Source: an uncultured Clostridia bacterium | GTDB lineage: Bacteria > Bacillota > Clostridia > Christensenellales > Aristaeellaceae | Direction of reading: 5' to 3' | DNA: 6,793 nucleotides | Assembly: GCA_946626395.1 (NCBI GenBank) | Contig: CAMOUF010000063.1 | Coordinates: forward strand, 1 to 6,793 | Position numbers and translations under genes: made by a program | The notes under the pieces: model-generated | Told to the model about the DNA's origin: nothing | Databases searched by the model: none | The model's input: the letters and a program-made list of their open reading frames with translations, nothing else | Shown: piece after piece, positions 1-5,468 of the stretch | Layout of the letters: each line of letters opens with the position of its first letter | Numbering within the stretch: the first letter of the stretch is position 1

Positions 1-1499
1 AAGGCATCCCGCAATTGGGCGTAAGCGTCCTCAAAGGGAACCGCGTCTCCTGCCGCGTCATCCGCGATTCTGGCGTACATCCGGGTGTATTCCTCGGCAC
101 TGCGCAGCCAGGAAAAATCCTTTTGTATACAGCGCTTCCGCAGCAGCGTAAAGGTCTTTTCATCGGCAAAGTACACCTTCAGCGCTTCCTGAATGGCCAG
201 CAGCAAGTCCTTGCTTTGGTAGTCCGAAAAGGAAAAGCCGTCGCCGATGCCGTCAAAGCGGCTGTAAGGCCGCACGGAATCCTTGAGGCCGCCCGTTTCA
301 TGCACGATGGGCACCGTGCCGCAGCGCATAGCCATCATCTGGCTCAAGCCGCAGGGCTCAAACCGGGAGGGCATCAGATAGAAATCCGCACCGGCGAAGA
401 TTTCGCTGGCCATCTGCTCCGTGTAATCCGATGAAAAGCCCAATTGCCCCGGATAGCGGGCTGCGCATTGACGAAAGTATTGGGTATACGTTTCATCGCC
501 CTGACCAAAGATGATCAGCTGTACCCCCATGTCCATGAGATCGGGCAGGATTTCTCTGATCAGGTCAATGCCCTTCTGCTCCACCAGCCGGGCTACCACA
601 GCGAGCAGCGGCCAGCGCGGTTCGGGTGTCAGGCCAAATTTTTCTTGAATGCTGGCCTTGCACGTTTCTTTTCCGGACAGATCATCGGCGGAAAAATGCC
701 GTGGCAAACGGGGATCGGAAGCGGGATCGTAGTGCTCCATATCAATGCCGTTGAGGATGCCATAGAGCTTATTGTCCACCAAATCCACCACACCCTGCAA
801 GCCGCAGCCGAATTCCGCGCGGTGCAGTTCCCTGGCGTAGGTTGGCGACACTGTGGACACGGCGTCCGCCATCAGCATGGCCCCCTTCATCAGGTTCACA
901 TCCTGCCGGCCTTCGTACACGTAGCCCAGACCGCCATCGTACCAGCCCCAAGGCAGGCCGAAGGTGTCCGCCAGCTCATTAGCTCCGAACTGGCCCTGAT
1001 AGGCGATGTTGTGAATGGTGTAAACTGTTTTGATGCCATTCAAATCTTTGCGCCAGGCCTGGTCGTTTTTAAGGTACAGGATGGCCAGCGCCGTTTCCCA
1101 ATCGTTGCAGTGAAGGATCTGAGGCACGAAATCCAGTTGGAACAGGACTTCAATCACCGCTCGGCAGAACCAGGCGAAACGCTTTTTATCGTCGTCATAG
1201 CCGTACAGCCGAGGCCGATGGAAGAACGCTTCGTTTTCCACAAACCAAACGATGACGCCGTTCAGCTCTGTCCAATACAGGCCGCAGGGATACGCAGCGC
1301 CGTTGAGCCAAACGGAAAGCTCCGTTTTTTTGTTCAGCTGCTCCCCGAAACGCTCCTGAACGCATGGATACAGCGGTGTGATCACGGCGATCTCATGCCC
1401 CAGTTTTTTCAGCTGCGGCGGCAGAGAAAAGGCCACATCCGCCAGTCCGCCGGATTTGGAAAATGGAGCGCACTCACTGGTGACAAACAGGATATTCAT
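1..1499 (-). CDS. glgA: Glycogen synthase (ADP-glucose type, GT5), 3' end cut by window edge
   Basis: Transfers glucose from ADP-glucose to the non-reducing end of alpha-1,4-glucan, the elongation step of cytoplasmic glycogen synthesis. I translated the minus strand from the ATG at 1499-1497 and found 499 codons with no stop before the edge. Seen: the N-terminal KSGGLADV loop at residues 15-22 (Lys15 aligns with E. coli Lys15), an HCNDWETAL acceptor-domain motif near 140-150, GILNGID in mid-protein, Arg304 and Lys309 in ARLVEQKG (matching E. coli Arg300/Lys305), SRFEPCGL with Glu381/Cys383 (matching E. coli Glu377/Cys379), then HETGGLKDSV. The two GT-B Rossmann halves are both present. The usual family end, DFSW..SAEEY...YARI, falls at 461-478, so the core is complete and at least 21 further residues follow. 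The start is supported by an AAAGGAGA ribosome site 6 nt upstream and by the M-N-I-L-F-V-T-S-E opening typical of GlgA. It is the last gene seen in the operon, 16 nt after the GT1 gene. All key residues I could place are intact, so it should be active. Confidence 0.95.
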   Translation of the reverse strand, partial: MNILFVTSECAPFSKSGGLADVAFSLPPQLKKLGHEIAVITPLYPCVQERFGEQLNKKTELSVWLNGAAYPCGLYWTELNGVIVWFVENEAFFHRPRLYGYDDDKKRFAWFCRAVIEVLFQLDFVPQILHCNDWETALAILYLKNDQAWRKDLNGIKTVYTIHNIAYQGQFGANELADTFGLPWGWYDGGLGYVYEGRQDVNLMKGAMLMADAVSTVSPTYARELHRAEFGCGLQGVVDLVDNKLYGILNGIDMEHYDPASDPRLPRHFSADDLSGKETCKASIQEKFGLTPEPRWPLLAVVARLVEQKGIDLIREILPDLMDMGVQLIIFGQGDETYTQYFRQCAARYPGQLGFSSDYTEQMASEIFAGADFYLMPSRFEPCGLSQMMAMRCGTVPIVHETGGLKDSVRPYSRFDGIGDGFSFSDYQSKDLLLAIQEALKVYFADEKTFTLLRKRCIQKDFSWLRSAEEYTRMYARIADDAAGDAVPFEDAYAQLRDA

Positions 1500-1515
1500 G
1501 CGCTTCTCCTTTGCT
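1500..1515 (-). promoter_or_regulatory. glgA ribosome binding site in 16-nt gap
   Basis: The only non-coding DNA between genes in the window. Read on the minus strand it contains AAAGGAGA (1512-1505), leaving 6 nt between AGGAG and the glgA ATG. The gap is too short for a promoter or a terminator hairpin, so glgA must be co-transcribed with the GT1 gene upstream. Confidence 0.85.
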
Positions 1516-2694
1516 TTATCTATGGCTTACGTAGTCGATCACAGCCTGGGCCGCCTTTTCGCAGCCGCCTTCGCTGCGCATTTCCCGGGACATAGCCTGG
1601 GCGTTTTGCCTGTAAACCGGGTTCTGGATCAGCTCGATCAGGGCGGTACGCAGCGTCTTTTCAGTCACCTCCTGCTTGAGCAGCACGGCGCTGGCTCCTC
1701 CCAACTCCTTGAGCCGATGGGCGGTCAGCACCTGCTCGTCCATCTGAGGAATGCACATGCAGGGCACACCGAAATACAGCGCTTCCATTACACTGCCGAT
1801 GCCGGCGTGGGTGATGAAATAATCGGTATGAGCAAGCACTTCCAATTGGGGGGTGAAAGGCATTACGGTGACGTTTTCGGGAATCTCGCCCAAATCTTCC
1901 TTCTGGATGGTTTTGCCAATGGAGCAAAGCACGTTCACATCCAGATCCTTTACCACCGGGAACAGCATCTGATAGAACTCAGGCCAGTTGTTGAACAAGG
2001 ATCCAAGAGAAGTGTACAAAAGAGGCTTGCCATTATCCGGCGCTTTCCAGCTTCCATCCCCGGCCCGCGGCGCAATCTGAGCGCCGGCAAAGAAGAAATC
2101 CTCGCCGAAATCCTGGCCGCCGGGCTGGAAGCTTTTTGTCAAGGTGCACAGGTTGAAATCTCCGGTGCCTTCAAAGATTTCCTGGGGCGTGAGCAGCCTT
2201 CCTCCATATTGAAGATGGAAGGCCTTGGCCATTTCTTCCGCTGCTGCCCGGGCGGGGCTGCCGGGATATTCCGGGAAGGTACGGAAGATGGAAAAGCTTT
2301 TGCCCGGTGCGTAACTGGTAAACATCATCACCAGCGGCAGATTCAGCTTCCAGGCCGCCAGGCGGCCCGCCAGGGCCAGGGCGTCGGAGATAATCACGTC
2401 GGGCCGGTCTGCTGTTAAGCCTTTCATGATGTCATCGATGGCTTCTTTGGCCTGGCCCAGGAATACCAGCGGGATCACCGCCAGGAAATCCTCCCGGCCC
2501 ATGAAGGGGCCGGAATAACGCTCGGTTACTTCAGGAAAAGGAACGTGTTTCGCCCCGGTCAATTCCACCTGGGCCTTGAAGGAGGGCGGTGCGTAATAGG
2601 ATACCTCCACGCCTTTTTTGACCAGTTCCGCGATCATGGGAAGAGATGCCAGAATGTGTCCGCCCGCGCCAACGGGAATGTAAGCAGCTTTCAT
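1516..2694 (-). CDS. GT1-family glycosyltransferase, MGT (macrolide glycosyltransferase / YjiC) type
   Basis: A 392-residue GT-B enzyme expected to move a sugar from a nucleotide donor (UDP-glucose in most characterised bacterial relatives) to a hydroxyl on a small lipophilic acceptor such as a macrolide, flavonoid or other aglycone. Seen: the N-terminal beta strand and loop AAYIPVGAGGHILASLP, where His13 sits at the place of the family's catalytic-base histidine (normally in an HGH-type motif); VIISDALALAGRLAAW near 100-115, an acceptor-domain signature; LLYTSLGSLFN at 225-235, opening the donor domain; and the donor-binding block THAGIGSVMEALYFGVP at 295-311, followed by PQMDEQ at 316-321, which normally contacts the sugar. 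Length is normal for the family (about 390-400), with no signal peptide or membrane segment, so it is cytoplasmic. Its ATG overlaps the rhamnosidase stop (ATGA) and is preceded by GGAGGA at 6 nt. The HAG triplet replaces the commoner HGG or HCG. The substrate cannot be read from sequence. A lipid or sterol glycosyltransferase is an alternative within the same family. Confidence 0.88.
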   Translation of the reverse strand: MKAAYIPVGAGGHILASLPMIAELVKKGVEVSYYAPPSFKAQVELTGAKHVPFPEVTERYSGPFMGREDFLAVIPLVFLGQAKEAIDDIMKGLTADRPDVIISDALALAGRLAAWKLNLPLVMMFTSYAPGKSFSIFRTFPEYPGSPARAAAEEMAKAFHLQYGGRLLTPQEIFEGTGDFNLCTLTKSFQPGGQDFGEDFFFAGAQIAPRAGDGSWKAPDNGKPLLYTSLGSLFNNWPEFYQMLFPVVKDLDVNVLCSIGKTIQKEDLGEIPENVTVMPFTPQLEVLAHTDYFITHAGIGSVMEALYFGVPCMCIPQMDEQVLTAHRLKELGGASAVLLKQEVTEKTLRTALIELIQNPVYRQNAQAMSREMRSEGGCEKAAQAVIDYVSHR

Positions 2695-5468
2695 GTCGTT
2701 TCCTCCGTTCTCAAGATCATATTGTTAATCTCAGTGATAGCTTTTTCTATCGCCTGCGGTTCGATCGGCAGAAAAGTAAGAAATATCATATCGTCCAGAC
2801 AATTGCTGGAAAACTCCGATTCCGCATCTTCCGCCATATGTGCCAGGGCAGGGGAGCAGGAAGAAAGGATCTTCATGGCTTGCCGGTTTTGCGCCAGCAC
2901 GGATAGGGGCGTTTTTTCATTAAAAGGCTTTCTGAAATCCCTTTGGGGAACATAGGAAAAGTCATACGTGCCAGCTTGCAGAAGTTTGGGCGGCTGCGTC
3001 GTTCCTGGCAGAAAAACTTCCGCTTCGCAGCCGAAGGGGATTTCCGTATGAAGCTCAATCCGCCCGTCTGCGCAGATTCGGGTATTGCAAACGTAGTTTC
3101 CGGCCACAGAATCATAGCTGCATTCAGTGAAACGCAGCCGCACGTCAGGATGCGGTGCGATGATCGCCTTTTTCCATCCAGGCTCTGCCGGACGCAGCCC
3201 TGCTTCATAAGCGTAAAGAAACTCCATAACACTGCCATAGGCGTAATGATTCAGAGAATTCATGCCCGTTGGTGACATTGTGCCGTCCGGCAGCACAGAA
3301 TTCCAGCGTTCCCAAACGGTGGTCGCACCCAGGTTGACAGAATAAAGCCACCCGGGATAATCCTCCCGAAGCAGGAAATCATACGCCAGGTCCGCCATTC
3401 CCTGCTCTGCCAGTACAGTACAAAGCATCGGCGCGCCGACAAATCCGCAGCGAATACGGAATTTATCTTTCCTGAGCCTTTCCTGAAATTGACACAGAAG
3501 CCGATCCCGATCGATCCACAAGCCGAATTTCAGTGCAGCAATGTAGGAGGCCTGGGTATCCATGGCCAATCGGCCGTTGGGCGTAAAGTATTCATTCAAA
3601 AATGCCTGCTGGATATGCGCAGCCAAATCAGCATAATGGGCGGCGTCTGCTTCCTTCCCCAACATTTTAGCTGCCTGATGGGTCAGGCATGCGGAACGAT
3701 AGTAATAAGCGTCGCCCAGAAAACCGTCATCCGTTCCGCCTTTAAAGCTGTTTTCACTGGCTCCATCCAGCCCCAGCCAATCGCCGAACTGAAATCCGGG
3801 ACGGAAAACATACTTTCTATCCTTGTCCTGCGCGTCCATATAATCCACCCAGCCCTTCATCAAGGGATAAGCGAAGGAAAGCTCCTCTTTGCTGCCAAAG
3901 GCATGCCATAGAGCATGGGGCAGAAGGGTGGCAATATCCCCCCAGGCGGAAGTTGACTCTCTGGCATGGCTCAGATTGGGCAGAAAATTGGGTACAGCGC
4001 CTCCCAGTATTTCCTGTTCATCCTTCAGATCCTGGATGAACTTATGGAAAAAAGCCCGGGTGTCCATATGATAACAGGCTGTGGGGGCAAACACCTGCGC
4101 GTCTCCCGTCCACCCCAGCCGTTCGCTGCGCTGAGGGCAGTCGGTGGGCATGTCGATGAAATTGGAGGCAAGCCCCCATAATGTATTTTCATAAAGCCGG
4201 TTCAGCTTCTTATGCCCTGTGCGCAGAAAACCGATTCTGTCCACTTGGGAATGGAGCACGCAGGCGCGGAAAGCGGCAAGATCAATTTCTCCCGGCCATC
4301 CAGTAACCCGTACATAGCGAAAGCCGAAATAAGTGAAATGGGGTCGTACGGTTTCTTTCCGCCCATCGGAGACATAGTCCAGCCTGGAACGAGCGTCCCG
4401 GTAATTGGTATTGTAGAAATTTCCCTGCTGCAGTATTTCTCCAAAGTCCAGTGCAATGGAAGTGCCTGATGGAAAATCGGCGTCGAATTCCGGAAAGCCA
4501 GCCAGATTCTGGCCAAAGTCAAGCACGGTTTCCCCGCTCGGCGTATGCAGGACGCTGCGCGGCGGCAGCTTTTTTATCACACGGATAGGCGGGCTGAGCC
4601 GATCCCGCAGGGAGGATTTTTGCAAGCAGCATGTGCCAGGTGCTGTGGAAGGATCGGACAGGATCTCCACAGGCTGCCAAGCTGCGGAACCTTCCCGCTG
4701 ATCGATGCTTTCGCCATAATAGATGCCGCTGTCCAGAATGCAGGCAGGCTTGCAGTGAAAGGAACTGTCGGTTCGGATGCAATCGCTTGTTCCGTCGTCG
4801 TAGTCCAAATACATTTCACCGATCACCGCCATGCGGCTGCCAAAAATGTTTTCCTTGTTTTCCAGGCCGAATCTGCCCATGTACCATCCTTTGCCCACCA
4901 GGAAAGATATTTCATTTTCACCGGGATGGAGCGTATCTACAGGAAAGGTGATGATCTGAATCCGTTTTTCGTAGTTGGTTATGCCGGGAAGCAGGTATTC
5001 ATCTCCCAGTTTCTTGCCGTTTATATTCGCTTCAAACAGTCCCAGCCCGGTGGCATACAGTCTGGCACGGCGAAGGCCAGGGCGCACCTGGAAAGAACGC
5101 CGAAAGATCGGATGCCAGGATGTGCCTGCTGGCGCAGCGATCCAATCCGCTTGCCAGGATTCCTGCATTTTCCCTGTTTCCAGCCATGTTTCCCCCTGAG
5201 CCGCATCCCCCTGATCCCCAAGGATGGATATACTGACCCGATAGCGGGAGCGGGGTTTCAGCGCAGCTTCCAAGCGCTCGCCAGTCATATTCAGGTGAGC
5301 ACTTTCTTTCTGGGCCAATACAGCTCCTTGCTCGTTGAGCAACCGGATAGCGATGTTCTGCGGCCGTTGGCTGGATGTATCGGTCACCTTGAAAGAAACC
5401 GACAGAAAGGGCAGCTCATAGCCAATGGGTTCCTTTAACCCGTTGATGCGGATGCAATTGATCTTCAT
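2691..5468 (-). CDS. Alpha-L-rhamnosidase, glycoside hydrolase family 78
   Basis: Inverting exo-enzyme releasing terminal alpha-L-rhamnose from glycosides or oligosaccharides. It has 925 residues, normal for GH78 (roughly 850-1000). Order seen: an N-terminal Ig/Fn3-like beta domain (about 1-100, opening with INGLKEPIGYE); the carbohydrate-binding-like rhamnosidase N domain (about 105-290: ADWIAAP, HPIFRRSFQV, ARLYATGLGLFEANINGKK, GDEYLLPGITNY, VGKGWYMGRFG); a conserved beta domain (about 300-405, with ETVLDFGQNLAG); the (alpha/alpha)6 barrel (about 410-760); and a beta domain to about 845. PTDCPQRSERLGWTGDAQ at 441-458 is the family hallmark. Glu449 there and Glu720 in TTVWERW correspond to the general acid and base assigned in the Streptomyces GH78 enzyme (Glu636/Glu895, from memory). 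FGDWLGLDG at 561-569 is also conserved. A helical tail follows at 848-925. No signal peptide and 19 cysteines suggest a cytoplasmic enzyme acting on imported substrate. The start has GGAGA 7 nt upstream and overlaps the GH43 stop as ATGA. Natural substrate (flavonoid rhamnoside, pectin RG-I fragment, saponin) is not determinable. Confidence 0.94.
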   Translation of the reverse strand: MKINCIRINGLKEPIGYELPFLSVSFKVTDTSSQRPQNIAIRLLNEQGAVLAQKESAHLNMTGERLEAALKPRSRYRVSISILGDQGDAAQGETWLETGKMQESWQADWIAAPAGTSWHPIFRRSFQVRPGLRRARLYATGLGLFEANINGKKLGDEYLLPGITNYEKRIQIITFPVDTLHPGENEISFLVGKGWYMGRFGLENKENIFGSRMAVIGEMYLDYDDGTSDCIRTDSSFHCKPACILDSGIYYGESIDQREGSAAWQPVEILSDPSTAPGTCCLQKSSLRDRLSPPIRVIKKLPPRSVLHTPSGETVLDFGQNLAGFPEFDADFPSGTSIALDFGEILQQGNFYNTNYRDARSRLDYVSDGRKETVRPHFTYFGFRYVRVTGWPGEIDLAAFRACVLHSQVDRIGFLRTGHKKLNRLYENTLWGLASNFIDMPTDCPQRSERLGWTGDAQVFAPTACYHMDTRAFFHKFIQDLKDEQEILGGAVPNFLPNLSHARESTSAWGDIATLLPHALWHAFGSKEELSFAYPLMKGWVDYMDAQDKDRKYVFRPGFQFGDWLGLDGASENSFKGGTDDGFLGDAYYYRSACLTHQAAKMLGKEADAAHYADLAAHIQQAFLNEYFTPNGRLAMDTQASYIAALKFGLWIDRDRLLCQFQERLRKDKFRIRCGFVGAPMLCTVLAEQGMADLAYDFLLREDYPGWLYSVNLGATTVWERWNSVLPDGTMSPTGMNSLNHYAYGSVMEFLYAYEAGLRPAEPGWKKAIIAPHPDVRLRFTECSYDSVAGNYVCNTRICADGRIELHTEIPFGCEAEVFLPGTTQPPKLLQAGTYDFSYVPQRDFRKPFNEKTPLSVLAQNRQAMKILSSCSPALAHMAEDAESEFSSNCLDDMIFLTFLPIEPQAIEKAITEINNMILRTEETT
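2701..2706 (-). promoter_or_regulatory. Ribosome binding site of the GT1 gene, inside the end of the rhamnosidase gene
   Basis: The minus strand reads GGAGGA 6 nt before the GT1 ATG at 2694. It lies within the last codons of the rhamnosidase gene, whose TGA (2693-2691) overlaps the ATG as ATGA. The arrangement fixes the GT1 start and indicates translational coupling. Confidence 0.85.

Noticed and set aside
1500..1515. Possible terminator or promoter between the GT1 gene and glgA
   Set aside because: Only 16 nt, filled by the ribosome binding site, with no hairpin or T-run.
444..1595. Long plus-strand open frame of 383 codons opposite glgA
   Set aside because: It is antisense to glgA, which carries every GT5 landmark. 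The plus-strand product shows no recognisable domain and it crosses the gene boundary. GC-rich codon use on the minus strand explains the lack of stops.
1378..2418. Plus-strand open frame of 346 codons across the glgA/GT1 junction
   Set aside because: Antisense to two well-supported genes, with no family motif in the translation; a shadow frame.
4545..5438. Plus-strand open frame of 297 codons opposite the rhamnosidase N-terminal half
   Set aside because: Antisense to conserved GH78 domains; the translation has no recognisable domain.
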